Translations under genes and position numbers: made by a program | Notes under the pieces: generated by a model | Told to the model about the DNA's origin: nothing | Seen by the model: the letters and a program-made list of their open reading frames with translations, nothing else | Databases searched by the model: none | Assembly (NCBI GenBank): GCA_018672815.1 | Contig: JABHDX010000090.1 | Span: 1-64,000, forward strand | DNA: 64,000 bases | Reading direction: 5' to 3' | DNA from: Gammaproteobacteria bacterium | GTDB lineage: Bacteria > Pseudomonadota > Gammaproteobacteria > UBA11654 | In this document: piece by piece, positions 1-10,873 of the stretch | How positions within the stretch are numbered: position 1 is the stretch's first letter | How the letters are laid out: every line of letters starts with the position of its first letter

Positions 1-8
1 AATAGTCT

Positions 9-98
9 GAGTTTACAAGTTTGTTTACAAAACTAACGAAGGTATGCGTGTTTCAGAGGAGTTTACAAGTAGTTTACAAGTGGCATAAGCCAGTAAAC
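9..98. repeat. Clustered GTTTACAA repeats downstream of guaA
   Basis: GTTTACAA occurs four times in the same orientation, starting at 11, 23, 61 and 72, and an inverted half copy GTAAAC lies at 93-98. The copies form two pairs (12 and 11 bases apart) about 50 bases from each other, and both pairs begin GAGTTTACAAGT. This lies just beyond the guaA stop codon. Direct repeats spaced about one helical turn resemble arm-type binding sites of tyrosine recombinases, and the 3' end of guaA is a known integration site for genomic islands. The island itself, if any, would lie left of the window, so the role is inferred. Confidence 0.5.
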
Positions 99-120
99 AT
101 AAGGGTTTCAGTGCTGACTA

Positions 121-1677
121 CTACTCCCACTCAATAGTTGCTGGTGGTTTGCCTGAAATATCATAAGTCACTCTTGATATACCTTCTATTTCATTGATGA
201 TTCTTGTTGAGACGACATCAAGAAAATCATAAGGCAATCTTGACCATTTAGCAGTCATAAAATCAATAGTCTCAACAGCCCTGAGTGAAATAACATAATC
301 ATATTTCCTGCCATCTCCCATAACACCAACTGATTTTACTGGTAAGAAAACAGCAAATGCTTGGCTGACTTGATAATAAAGATCATGTTTCAACAGTTCA
401 TCTATAAAAATATTATCAGCTAGCCTGAGTAAATCAGCGTATTCCTTTTTAACTTCTCCAAGTATCCTTACTCCTAAACCAGGTCCTGGAAATGGATGAC
501 GATTAACCAATAAATCTGATAGGCCTAATTCTTTTCCTATAGTTCTTACTTCATCTTTAAACAGATCTCTTAATGGCTCTATCAACTCGAGTGTCATATG
601 ATCAGGAAGACCTCCAACATTGTGATGTGATTTAATTACATGTGCTTTACCAGTTTTTGATCCAGCTGATTCTATGACATCAGGATATATGGTTCCTTGT
701 GCTAACCATTTAACATTTTCAATTTTATTAGCTTCTTCTTCAAAAACTTCAATGAATGTATTGCCAATAATTTTTCTTTTCTCTTCTGGATCTGTAACGC
801 CCTCTAATTTATTTAGAAATACTTCTTCTGCATCAACTCTAATCACTCGAACATTGAGATGCTTAGCAAATGTCTCCATGACTTGATTGCCCTCATCTAG
901 TCGTAATAAGCCGTTATCAACAAAGATACAGGTCAATTGATCCCCTATAGCTTTATTAAGAAGTGCTGCTACTACAGAAGAGTCAACACCGCCTGAGAGT
1001 CCTAAAAGAACGTGATCATCCCCTACTTCCTTTCTAATATTTCTAATATCTTTCTCAATGATATTCCCAGGATTCCAGGCTGAGCCACATTTACATACCT
1101 TATGTATAAAATTCTCTAAAATAATTTGCCCATTGTTTGTATGGGTCACTTCAGGATGAAACTGAAGTCCATAAAAGTTTTTCTCTTTATTACAAATAGC
1201 CGCAAACGGTGAATTTTCACTTTTGGCGAGTGCAATAAAATCATCAGGTAGATTATCCACCCTATCTCCATGACTCATCCATACATCAAGCAATTGTTCT
1301 TTCTCATTGATTCCATCAAATAATTTATTTCCATGCTCATAATTAATTTGAGCATATCCAAATTCTCGATGTGGCGATGATGAAACTTTTCCACCCAGTT
1401 GTTCAGTCATGGTTTGCATGCCATAACATATACCTAATATAGGAATACCCATTTCAAATAACTCAGTTGGAGCTGTTGGTGATCCCTCTGAGAAAGCAGA
1501 TTCAGGCCCTCCTGAAAAAATAATACCGTTTGGGTTGAATTCAAGTATTTTTGAAACATCAACATCCCATGAATAAATTTCACTGTAGACAGAAGCCTCT
1601 CTAACTCGGCGTGCAATTAATTGGGTGTATTGTGAGCCAAAATCGAGAATTAATATTTTATCTAATTTTGTATCCAT
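121..1677 (-). CDS. guaA: GMP synthase (glutamine-hydrolysing)
   Basis: Converts XMP to GMP with ATP and glutamine, the last step of guanine nucleotide synthesis, in the cytosol. The N-terminal class I amidotransferase domain (about residues 8-195) has the catalytic Cys84 in GICYGMQ and the His174/Glu176 pair in FHPE. The ATP pyrophosphatase domain has the PP-loop SGGVDSS at 228-234. The C-terminal dimerisation domain ends in the usual IEWE. At 518 residues it is full length. It follows guaB by 38 bases on the same strand, the usual guaBA operon. The stop codon is directly followed by repeats that may mark an integration site. Confidence 0.98.
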   Translation of the reverse strand: MDTKLDKILILDFGSQYTQLIARRVREASVYSEIYSWDVDVSKILEFNPNGIIFSGGPESAFSEGSPTAPTELFEMGIPILGICYGMQTMTEQLGGKVSSSPHREFGYAQINYEHGNKLFDGINEKEQLLDVWMSHGDRVDNLPDDFIALAKSENSPFAAICNKEKNFYGLQFHPEVTHTNNGQIILENFIHKVCKCGSAWNPGNIIEKDIRNIRKEVGDDHVLLGLSGGVDSSVVAALLNKAIGDQLTCIFVDNGLLRLDEGNQVMETFAKHLNVRVIRVDAEEVFLNKLEGVTDPEEKRKIIGNTFIEVFEEEANKIENVKWLAQGTIYPDVIESAGSKTGKAHVIKSHHNVGGLPDHMTLELIEPLRDLFKDEVRTIGKELGLSDLLVNRHPFPGPGLGVRILGEVKKEYADLLRLADNIFIDELLKHDLYYQVSQAFAVFLPVKSVGVMGDGRKYDYVISLRAVETIDFMTAKWSRLPYDFLDVVSTRIINEIEGISRVTYDISGKPPATIEWE

Positions 1678-1715
1678 GCCAGATTTATAATGTTCCTAAA
1701 CTGTAGTCTGAAAAA

Positions 1716-3221
<1,506 letters not shown>

Positions 3222-3266
3222 CTACACATCAATGAGAATTTGTAAACCTCAGGATGGATAGTTTTG

Positions 3267-3272
3267 TATAAT
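3267..3272 (+). promoter_or_regulatory. Candidate -10 element of the xseA promoter
   Basis: A perfect TATAAT lies 15 bases before the chosen xseA start in the guaB/xseA divergent gap. No good -35 is found at 16-18 bases, so the promoter assignment is tentative. Confidence 0.35.
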
Positions 3273-3287
3273 TGTAGAATCATATAT

Positions 3288-4643
3288 ATGAATGAAGAAG
3301 ACCAAAAACATATTTTTACTGTCTCTGAACTAAATCAAGAAGTCGGACAGTTATTGGCATCCAATTTCGGAGTCATCTGGATAGAAGGTGAAGTCTCTAA
3401 CTATATGAGATCCGCTGCAGGCCACGCCTACTTTTCTTTGAAAGATCCTAAATCAAACATTCGTTGCGCTATGTTTAGACAACAAAATGCTTCCATTTCA
3501 TTTCCTATGGAGGATGGAAAAAAGATCATTGCTAAAGCCAAAGTTGGACTTTATCAGGCCAGGGGTGATTACCAACTAATTATTGAATACGCAGAAGAAG
3601 CGGGCGAAGGATTATTACGCCAACAATTTGAAACTCTGAAAAAGAAACTTGATGCTGAAGGTTTATTTGATCCTACCAAGAAAAAACAACTGCCTCCTAT
3701 TCCAAGAAATATTGGTCTTATCACATCCTCATCAGGTGCTGCGATTCAGGATATATTCAATACCATTAATAGAAGATACAACGATTGCAATCTTATTGTT
3801 TACCCGACACTGGTCCAAGGGCAATCTGCGACCCAACAAATTTGCAATGCTATTAACATTGCTAATCAACGATTGGAATGCCATGTATTGATACTCGCTC
3901 GAGGAGGAGGTTCATTGGAGGACCTTTGGTGCTTCAATGAGGAAAGTGTTGCTAGAGAGATTTATAATTCATCCATTCCTATTATTTCAGGCATTGGTCA
4001 TGAGACTGATTTCACTATAGCTGATATGGTTTCTGACTATAGGGCACCAACACCAACAGCTGCAGCAGAGATTGTGCTTCCGAAAAAACAAGAGGTGATT
4101 GAAAACCTCAAAGATTTAAACAAACAAATGCACCAATCCATTAGTTATTCTCTGCTTGATATAAAAAATAAACTGACCCAAAAAGACTCTATTTTGCAAC
4201 AAAAACACCCAGCCAGCCAGTTGCAACAATTCAATCAGCGTCTGGATCAACTGTCTCATAATATGAATTTTATTTCGAAAAATTACTTTGAAAAATTGAA
4301 GAATGATTTGAACCAAAAATTGAATCAAGTGCAAGTTATGAACCCACTAAAGGGTATCCATGATTTACACAATCAATTGGACAATATTAAAAATAATCTA
4401 TTCAATTCGATTGAATTCAATAAAAGAAACAAAGAACAAAACCTTTCCATCGCATTAGCAAAACTTGATGGTGCCTCTCCTCTTAATGCTTTATCAAGAG
4501 GTTATGCATTTGTCAGTGAACCCGAAACAAAGAAAGGCATTAAGAGTATTAATGATCTATCCATTGGCTCTGTCGTTCAAACTCAACTGAATGATGGCTT
4601 TTTTGAATCAAAAGTATCGCATTTGAAAAAGAATACTAAGTAG
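3288..4643 (+). CDS. xseA: Exodeoxyribonuclease VII large subunit
   Basis: Catalytic subunit of exonuclease VII, which degrades single-stranded DNA from both ends. It has the N-terminal OB-fold (about residues 8-100, with GVIWIEGEVSN), the catalytic domain with RGGGSLEDLW and the GIGHETDFTIAD motif followed by RAPTPTAAAE, and a long C-terminal coiled-coil region rich in Gln and Asn. An in-frame ATG eight codons upstream is possible, but MNEEDQ fits the family better. The small subunit xseB is not in the window. Its TAG stop abuts the der stop on the other strand. Confidence 0.95.
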   Translation: MNEEDQKHIFTVSELNQEVGQLLASNFGVIWIEGEVSNYMRSAAGHAYFSLKDPKSNIRCAMFRQQNASISFPMEDGKKIIAKAKVGLYQARGDYQLIIEYAEEAGEGLLRQQFETLKKKLDAEGLFDPTKKKQLPPIPRNIGLITSSSGAAIQDIFNTINRRYNDCNLIVYPTLVQGQSATQQICNAINIANQRLECHVLILARGGGSLEDLWCFNEESVAREIYNSSIPIISGIGHETDFTIADMVSDYRAPTPTAAAEIVLPKKQEVIENLKDLNKQMHQSISYSLLDIKNKLTQKDSILQQKHPASQLQQFNQRLDQLSHNMNFISKNYFEKLKNDLNQKLNQVQVMNPLKGIHDLHNQLDNIKNNLFNSIEFNKRNKEQNLSIALAKLDGASPLNALSRGYAFVSEPETKKGIKSINDLSIGSVVQTQLNDGFFESKVSHLKKNTK

Positions 4644-6044
4644 TCACTTTTTCTTTTTTCTAAGGCGAATGATTCTTTTTCTTTTCTTCCACTGCCTAAA
4701 ACTCAGTTTATTTTTCTTCTCAGCATAGGGGTTTGAACTGTCTTTGAATATCAATCGTATGGGAGTTCCCCAAAATGAAAAATAGTTTCTAATTCTATTT
4801 TCAATAAATTTTTTATAATTAGCTCTCAACTTTTTAGTCTGTGTGCCATAGATGATAAACATAGGCGGTTGACTTCCAGCTTGATGAGCATACTTTAATT
4901 TTATTCTTCTGCCTTGATTGTATGGCGGTGGATCCGATTCAACCATATCTTCTATTAGCTTAGACAGTTGGGATGTGGGTATTGTTTTCAGTGAAATATC
5001 AGCAGCATCAATCGCTGATTTGAGCACGAGAGTTATGTTCTCTTTAGTTAATGCAGACACATTATTAATGTCCACAAAATTAACAAATTTTAATTTACGC
5101 CTGATTTGTCTTTCTATATTTTCTATCTGTTCATCTGTTAAAGCATCAAGTTTATTCACTGCAATGGTTAGTGCTCTTTCATTTTTAAGAACCAAACCAA
5201 TCAAAGAAAGATCCTGATCGGTGATTCCTTCTAATCCATCAATCAACACGATGACAGAATCTGATAATTCAACTGCCTGTAATGCCTTAACAATACTAAA
5301 TTTTTCAATATCCAAATTGATATTCTTTCTTCGTCTAATGCCTGCTGTATCAATTAAAACTAACTCTCTATTTTTATATTTAAAATCAACATATATGCTG
5401 TCACGAGTGGTTCCTGGTTTATTTTGAGTCAGTAAACGATTTTCTCTTATTAAACTATTGATAAAAGTTGATTTACCGACATTAGGTCTTCCAATCAAAG
5501 CAATTGAGGTAGTTTCATCTGGTAGTTCAAGCAGTTCATTCTCTTCAAAAGCTTCATCTAGAAAACAGGCTATTTTTTTTGTCAATGCGTCGCATTGATC
5601 ACCACGAATAGCTGAGACTTTCATTATTTCTCTAAAACCAAATTTGAGAAAATCAGTATCAATTGAATCTTCAGGCAAGCCTTCTGTTTTATTGATAACA
5701 ATAATAATAGGCTTATTTTCTTTTCTTAAAGTTCTGGCAATTTCTAAGTCATTACTTACCAATCCTTCTCTTCCGTCAACGACAAATAAAATCAAATCTG
5801 ATTCTTGTATCGCAAGTAATGTTTGCTCTTGTATTACATTGGATAAATCGCCATGATCATGAACCAAACCACCGGTATCAATCAAAATGGATTGAAATCT
5901 ATCGTTGCTTAGATAACCATAAATACGATCTCTAGTCAGACCTTCAAAATCTGCTACTAACGCATCTTTTGTACCTGAGAGACGATTAAAAAGTGTTGAT
6001 TTTCCGACATTGGGTCGGCCAACTATTGCTATAACTGGAAGCAT
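4644..6044 (-). CDS. der: Ribosome biogenesis GTPase Der (EngA)
   Basis: Essential GTPase of 50S subunit assembly. Two tandem G domains are visible: GRPNVGKST at 9-17 with NKTE at 118-121, and GRPNVGKST at 185-193 with DTAG at 232-235, followed by a KH-like domain and a very basic tail (KKRKR and RLRKKKK). At 466 residues it is near the usual length. A GGAGG with a seven-base spacer precedes the ATG. It is the last gene of a long minus-strand operon and directly follows bamB, the normal gammaproteobacterial order. Confidence 0.97.
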   Translation of the reverse strand: MLPVIAIVGRPNVGKSTLFNRLSGTKDALVADFEGLTRDRIYGYLSNDRFQSILIDTGGLVHDHGDLSNVIQEQTLLAIQESDLILFVVDGREGLVSNDLEIARTLRKENKPIIIVINKTEGLPEDSIDTDFLKFGFREIMKVSAIRGDQCDALTKKIACFLDEAFEENELLELPDETTSIALIGRPNVGKSTFINSLIRENRLLTQNKPGTTRDSIYVDFKYKNRELVLIDTAGIRRRKNINLDIEKFSIVKALQAVELSDSVIVLIDGLEGITDQDLSLIGLVLKNERALTIAVNKLDALTDEQIENIERQIRRKLKFVNFVDINNVSALTKENITLVLKSAIDAADISLKTIPTSQLSKLIEDMVESDPPPYNQGRRIKLKYAHQAGSQPPMFIIYGTQTKKLRANYKKFIENRIRNYFSFWGTPIRLIFKDSSNPYAEKKNKLSFRQWKKRKRIIRLRKKKK

Positions 6045-6061
6045 TATTCAACCTCCACATC

Positions 6062-7237
6062 TTAGGAACTATTGGAAAGAGTAAGAATGGAAATTAAATC
6101 CCCACCGTCAGTCAAAACATAGATAGTTCGATCTAATATTAAAGGAGTTGATGTAATCTTTGAGGATCCAACACTAATTCTTTGTTGGGTTTCTCCTGTT
6201 TTCTTATCCAGCCAATGTACATAACCTTCTAAATCACCAATGATTAATGAATTGTCTAGTATGGCTGGTGCAGAAGGATATCGATTTAATAAATTCTCTT
6301 TCTTCCATAATTCACGACCTGTAAAACGTGACAGAGCCATCACAGAACCATCTGCTTGCGATACATAGATATCTTCATCATCGGTGGCTATACCAGAATA
6401 AATGGAGGCCTCTATCAACCAAATGAGATTACCAGATTCTAAAGCCATGCCTCCCAATGCTCCTTGATAACTTCCTGCATATACCTCATTGCCTTGAATA
6501 ACTAAAGGCGCATCAATGTCTGTAATTTTTTCAATTTCTGTTCGTCCTCCGGGAGGTGTCAACATTGTTTCCCATAAAAGCATGCCATCGTTTACATCGT
6601 AGGCGCTAACCTTACCATCATCAAAACCACTCAAAACTGCATTTGAAAAATTGACAGGTCCTGTCGTACCCCTAAGACTTAATTTAGGTACTTTATGATT
6701 GACGGTCCATAATGTTTCCCCATTTACTAATGATACAGCCGTTAAATTACCATCCACAGTTCTAATGAATATTTGATTATCCTTAATGGATGCAGGTGCG
6801 AGTATTTCACTGCTGACATTAATAGACCATATCAAGTCTCCAGTTAATGAATCAACAGTAATTAATTCCCCATTACTAGTTCCCAAAATAAGAATCCCAT
6901 CTTTATATGTAGGGCCTGATGTAAACGCTAAATCGAAATTATTCTTCCAAAGTTTTCTACCATTTTTAGCATTTAAAGCTGTCACATTACCATCAAAACT
7001 AGCAACATAAATAACCTTTCCATCAGTACTGGGGCTCAATCGAATACCTAGGTCTTCGTGACTTTTACCAATCGATGCTTTCCATTGTTTCTTTACCCTT
7101 ATACTTTCTTGAAACTCAATAAGTTCTGCAGGTAACAATGAAATGTCTTCATCATCATCACCAAAATAAGAGCACCCCTGAATCATTGCAATTGCAATAA
7201 TAGCGATGGTTTTAGATGCAGAAAAAGCTTTAGTCAT
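6062..7237 (-). CDS. bamB: Outer membrane assembly lipoprotein BamB
   Basis: Beta-propeller lipoprotein of the BAM complex that inserts outer-membrane proteins. A lipoprotein signal peptide ends in MIQGC with the lipidated Cys22. The rest consists of repeated PQQ-type blades (for example GRKLWKN, GDLIWSI, GETLWTV, GNLIWLI, GRELWKK), as in E. coli BamB. Its start overlaps the yfgM stop as ATGA, so the two are translationally coupled, and der follows 17 bases downstream. Confidence 0.95.
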   Translation of the reverse strand: MTKAFSASKTIAIIAIAMIQGCSYFGDDDEDISLLPAELIEFQESIRVKKQWKASIGKSHEDLGIRLSPSTDGKVIYVASFDGNVTALNAKNGRKLWKNNFDLAFTSGPTYKDGILILGTSNGELITVDSLTGDLIWSINVSSEILAPASIKDNQIFIRTVDGNLTAVSLVNGETLWTVNHKVPKLSLRGTTGPVNFSNAVLSGFDDGKVSAYDVNDGMLLWETMLTPPGGRTEIEKITDIDAPLVIQGNEVYAGSYQGALGGMALESGNLIWLIEASIYSGIATDDEDIYVSQADGSVMALSRFTGRELWKKENLLNRYPSAPAILDNSLIIGDLEGYVHWLDKKTGETQQRISVGSSKITSTPLILDRTIYVLTDGGDLISILTLSNSS

Positions 7238-7899
7238 GATTCATCTGCCAAATCATTGTTTTCATCCAATCCAATTTCACTGGCTTTCATTTTCACAAAA
7301 TCATATTCAAAGTTTCCAGGACTCATCATTTCAAGAGCTTTTTGATACGATTTTTGAGCATTATCAATGTCGCCCTGAAGAGCATAAATATCTGCCTTAA
7401 TCGACTCATAGTTTGATTGGTATGGTTGTGATATTTCATTGACAGACATCAATAATTCCATAGCTTCAGTCAATTTACTTTGCTCAATTAAAATTCGAGA
7501 TATTCTCAATCTTGCTATATGTTTAAGTGAATTATCGGAGGAATTCTCCAATAAAAACTCCAATTGCACAATCGCATTATCATAATCCAATGAATCCATA
7601 TAGAGTTTCGCCATCGCAAAATGACTTTGGTCTTGATAAGGGGTATTAGCGAAATTATTATCCATTTCTTGTAATAATGTTTGCGCTTGAGAAAGACGCT
7701 GCTGCTTGACTGAAAATTCTATTTCTGAAAAGAGTCTTGATGCATTCTCAGATTTTTTTAATTGATTGCCTTGGAAAGACTGAAAACCAAGAGAACCACC
7801 AATACCAATAGCAATAAAAGCTACAATAGATATTCCATTATCTTTGAGCCATTTTTTAACTATTTCTGCTTGTTGCTGATCTGTTAAATTATTTTCCAT
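7234..7899 (-). CDS. yfgM: YfgM-like inner-membrane TPR protein
   Basis: Homologue of YfgM, a periplasmic chaperone-network protein that associates with PpiD and the Sec translocon. A short cytosolic N-terminus with QQAEIVKKWLKDNG is followed by one transmembrane helix (about residues 23-40) and a TPR-containing periplasmic domain (DYDNAIVQLEFLL and GDIDNAQKSYQKALE). Length 221 residues fits the family. It lies between hisS and bamB, its standard position, and overlaps bamB by four bases. Confidence 0.9.
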   Translation of the reverse strand: MENNLTDQQQAEIVKKWLKDNGISIVAFIAIGIGGSLGFQSFQGNQLKKSENASRLFSEIEFSVKQQRLSQAQTLLQEMDNNFANTPYQDQSHFAMAKLYMDSLDYDNAIVQLEFLLENSSDNSLKHIARLRISRILIEQSKLTEAMELLMSVNEISQPYQSNYESIKADIYALQGDIDNAQKSYQKALEMMSPGNFEYDFVKMKASEIGLDENNDLADES

Positions 7900-7914
7900 T
7901 TCTTATACCTAAAA

Positions 7915-9183
7915 TTATAAATACTGTTTAATTTCATCCATAAGCTTAGCTTCATCAACCCTTTTTTGTTCTTGATCTGTTTTCATTGATTTTATGGCTA
8001 CAGTCCCTGATTCTATTTCTTCCTCACCTATAATCAATGCCAAATCTGATCCAGATTTATCAGCTCTTTTAAATTGCTGCTTAAAACTACCGCCATCCAT
8101 ATTCATAGCCACACTAATTCCATGTCCCAGATCTCTAATTTTCTCAGATAAAATTAATGCACGATTCTCTGCATCCTTTCCTACAGCCACAATATAGATT
8201 TTGGGTTGCTTATTCTGAGGGTTTTCATCGGATACTGCAACTAATTCAGTCAAACGTTCCACCCCTATTGCACATCCTATTGCAGGAATATCTTGTCCTC
8301 CCAACTCTTTAACCAAACCATCGTATCGGCCGCCTCCACAAACGGTAGCTTGAGAGCCTAATTGATCAGTAGTCCATTCAAAAACTGTTTTAGTATAATA
8401 ATCCAAACCTCTCACCAATTTATCATTCAAAACAAATTGAATACCATTGGAAGTTAAAGTCTCCTTTAATTTTTCAAAATGTTCACTTGATTCAGCGTCA
8501 AGAAAATCCAACATTTTTGGGGCTGTTTCAATAATCGATTGGAGATCAGGATTTTTACTATCCAATATCCTCATAGGGTTTTTCTCTAACCTAACTAATG
8601 AATCTTCATCAAGAATCGCTCTATGTTCTAAAAAATAGTGTTGTAACTCTGCTCTATATTTGTTTCTAGAAACAGGCGTTCCTAGTGAATTAATTTCGAG
8701 TTGTAGATTATCTACTTTTAATAATTTCCAAATTCTTGCTGTCATTAAAATAATTTCAGCATCAATTTCTGGACCAGAAAAGCCAAAAGCTTCCATATTG
8801 ATTTGATGAAATTGACGATATCTCCCTTTTTGAGGTCTTTCATATCGGTACATAGGACCCATAGACCATAATTTTTGAGTTTGATTATAGAAGAGACTGT
8901 GTTCTATTCCTGCTCTAATAATACCAGCAGTCGCTTCGGGTCTCAAAGAGAGAGACTGATCTTTACGATCTTTAAATGAATACATTTCCTTGGAAACTAC
9001 ATCGGTATTTTCTCCGATAGTTCTTTGAAATAACTCACTCCTCTCAACAACAGGAGTTCGTATCTCTTTGAATGCATAGGCATTAAAAACACCCTTTACA
9101 ATTTGTTCAATTGCTTGCCACTTCTCAAGTATCTCAGGCAAAAGAGCCTGCATTCCCCTAATTGATTTTACTTTTTCACTCAA
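7915..9183 (-). CDS. hisS: Histidyl-tRNA synthetase
   Basis: Class II aminoacyl-tRNA synthetase that charges tRNA-His. Motif 2 is visible as RYERPQKGRYRQFHQ, the HisRS signatures as GLDYYTKTVFEW and AIGCAIGVERL, and a C-terminal anticodon-binding domain is present. The start codon is TTG: the reading frame has no ATG that keeps the conserved N-terminus (KSIRGMQALLPE, compare AIRGMNDYLP in E. coli), and GGAA precedes it by a few bases. At 422 residues it is complete. The gene upstream is a tiny membrane protein, not ispG as in relatives. Confidence 0.97.
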   Translation of the reverse strand: MSEKVKSIRGMQALLPEILEKWQAIEQIVKGVFNAYAFKEIRTPVVERSELFQRTIGENTDVVSKEMYSFKDRKDQSLSLRPEATAGIIRAGIEHSLFYNQTQKLWSMGPMYRYERPQKGRYRQFHQINMEAFGFSGPEIDAEIILMTARIWKLLKVDNLQLEINSLGTPVSRNKYRAELQHYFLEHRAILDEDSLVRLEKNPMRILDSKNPDLQSIIETAPKMLDFLDAESSEHFEKLKETLTSNGIQFVLNDKLVRGLDYYTKTVFEWTTDQLGSQATVCGGGRYDGLVKELGGQDIPAIGCAIGVERLTELVAVSDENPQNKQPKIYIVAVGKDAENRALILSEKIRDLGHGISVAMNMDGGSFKQQFKRADKSGSDLALIIGEEEIESGTVAIKSMKTDQEQKRVDEAKLMDEIKQYL

Positions 9184-9212
9184 TATAATTTCCGTAAATT
9201 TTTTGAATAAAA

Positions 9213-9332
9213 TTAATTATGCGAAACTAGCATTCCTACAATAGTGACTAGCAATAAAACCAGACTTACTCCGGCTATAATCCTTAAAGCAACCAGATGC
9301 TCAACTGTTTTTGAATTTGAATCTTCTGACAT
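9213..9332 (-). CDS. 39-residue membrane mini-protein, copy of the RodZ-like C-terminus
   Basis: A short reading frame translated by hand: it starts MSEDSNSKTVEHL, continues as one hydrophobic helix and ends GMLVSHN before TAA. Over its last 29 residues it matches the C-terminal end of the upstream RodZ-like protein at 25 positions, so it appears to be a tandem duplication of that membrane helix with a new start. The start is well supported by AAGGAG with a six-base spacer. It sits 29 bases after the RodZ-like gene and 29 bases before hisS, in the place normally held by ispG. The hydrophobic segment spans about residues 14-35, long enough for one membrane pass. Function unknown; it might pair with or replace the RodZ-like helix. 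Confidence 0.75.
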   Translation of the reverse strand: MSEDSNSKTVEHLVALRIIAGVSLVLLLVTIVGMLVSHN

Positions 9333-9361
9333 TTTTTACTCCTTATTTTTATACGATTAAT

Positions 9362-9757
9362 TTAGTTATGAGAAACATACATTCCTAAAATAGTGACTAA
9401 CAACAAGATCAAACTTACTATAGCAATGATTCTTAAAGCAACCAGATGTTCTGTAATTTTAGGTAATACAATTTTTTCTTCCTCTAATTCTAACTGATTG
9501 GCTAGTAAATCAATTAATTCAGTTGAATCTAAATCCAATAGTTTTGAATAATTTCTAATATAACCTTTAATAAAAACATTTCCTCCAAGTTTCTCAAAAA
9601 TATTATTTTCAAGATCTTCTAGAATGTCAGGATCTGAGAAAAGTTTTGCAGCTGCATCCTCTAGAGATAATTTTCTTTTTTCTCTAGCCTCTTTGAGCAA
9701 AGAACCAACACTAGCTAATGGTTTATTGCTTGCCTTATTTATAGTAGATTCCTTCAT
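9362..9757 (-). CDS. rodZ: Short RodZ-like protein (HTH plus one membrane helix)
   Basis: RodZ links the MreB cytoskeleton to the cell-shape machinery. This protein has the N-terminal HTH_25-type domain (about residues 15-90, with LLKEAREKRKLSLEDAAAKL and the FIKGYIRNYSKLLDLD segment typical of RodZ) and a transmembrane helix (about 103-127), but stops four residues later at VSHN. The linker and periplasmic domain of the roughly 330-residue E. coli protein are absent. Position between rlmN and hisS supports the family call. Its last 30 residues are duplicated as the mini-gene directly downstream. Whether it still acts in cell shape is uncertain. Confidence 0.8.
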   Translation of the reverse strand: MKESTINKASNKPLASVGSLLKEAREKRKLSLEDAAAKLFSDPDILEDLENNIFEKLGGNVFIKGYIRNYSKLLDLDSTELIDLLANQLELEEEKIVLPKITEHLVALRIIAIVSLILLLVTILGMYVSHN

Positions 9758-9763
9758 TTCATC

Positions 9764-10873
9764 CTAATTCAATGGTCTTTTGAGTTTCTGTCTTAAAGAT
9801 TTCTTAGCTAAGTTATTAACAAGACCTGATAATTGACCGCAAGCAGCCTGTATATCCTCACCTCGTGTCTTCCTTGTTATCGTCATTATCCCAGATTCTA
9901 TGAGTATATTCCTAAATTCATTTATTGTATCTCGCGTTGAACATTCATAATTAACACCTGGAAAGCTATTAAAAGGAATTAAATTCACTTTGGCAGGCTT
10001 ATGTTTTAGTAATTTTGCTAATTCAAACGCATGACTTGTAGAATCATTAACGCCTTTAAGCATAGTGTATTCAAAAGTAACGGATCTTAGATTTTGTTTC
10101 TTCGCATAAAGCCAGCAAGCATCTAATAATTCAGTAATTGGATGCTTACGATTGATCGGAACCAGCTCATCTCTTAGTGCGTCATTAGGAGCATGGAGTG
10201 ATACTGCTAAAGCCACATTGACTTGCTCTGATAATTTAATGAGCTGTGGAACTAAACCAGAAGTACTCACAGTAATTCTTCTTCTTGAAATATTAAATCC
10301 ATTGGGATCATTTAAGGTCTTGATTGCTTTTATTGTTTCAGCATAATTTGCAAGAGGCTCACCCATCCCCATAAAAACGACATTGGTCAAAAGATCATTA
10401 CGCTTAAAACGTTTTTTTAAATCTTGTTGAGCAACTAAGACTTGTCCAATAATTTCGCTCGATGATAAATTGCGATTAAACCCTTGATGCCCAGTAGCGC
10501 AGAATGGACAATCAATAAGGCACCCGATCTGACTGGATATACAAAGCGTTCCTCGATTATCTTCAGGAATATAAACAGTCTCTATCACTTGTGTTTTATC
10601 CTTTGGTATCAACCATTTACAAGTCCCATCTTTGGATTGCTCTAATGTGGATGGCTGATCAAAAGCGAGGGTGCAATGTTCCTCTAGATAATCTCTGAGT
10701 GAACTATTGAAGTTAGTCATCAGTTGAAAGTCATAAACTCCCAGATCATAGACCCAATTCATTAGTTGTTTAGCTCTAAACTTTTTCTGATCTATACCTT
10801 CAAAAAATTTAGACAGATCATCATGTGGTGATCCTATTAGATTATTTAACTCAGAGGACAAGGGAGAAATCAA
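9764..10873 (-). CDS. rlmN: Dual-specificity rRNA/tRNA methyltransferase RlmN
   Basis: Radical SAM enzyme that makes 2-methyladenosine in 23S rRNA and some tRNAs. The cluster-binding CxxxCxxC is Cys118, Cys122 and Cys125 (GCLIDCPFC), and a C-terminal CGQL cysteine would carry the methyl group. At 369 residues it is full length. The start appears to be TTG at 10873, directly after the ndk stop; the first in-frame ATG falls inside the conserved domain and no clear ribosome site is seen, so translational coupling to ndk is likely. Confidence 0.95.
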   Translation of the reverse strand: MISPLSSELNNLIGSPHDDLSKFFEGIDQKKFRAKQLMNWVYDLGVYDFQLMTNFNSSLRDYLEEHCTLAFDQPSTLEQSKDGTCKWLIPKDKTQVIETVYIPEDNRGTLCISSQIGCLIDCPFCATGHQGFNRNLSSSEIIGQVLVAQQDLKKRFKRNDLLTNVVFMGMGEPLANYAETIKAIKTLNDPNGFNISRRRITVSTSGLVPQLIKLSEQVNVALAVSLHAPNDALRDELVPINRKHPITELLDACWLYAKKQNLRSVTFEYTMLKGVNDSTSHAFELAKLLKHKPAKVNLIPFNSFPGVNYECSTRDTINEFRNILIESGIMTITRKTRGEDIQAACGQLSGLVNNLAKKSLRQKLKRPLN

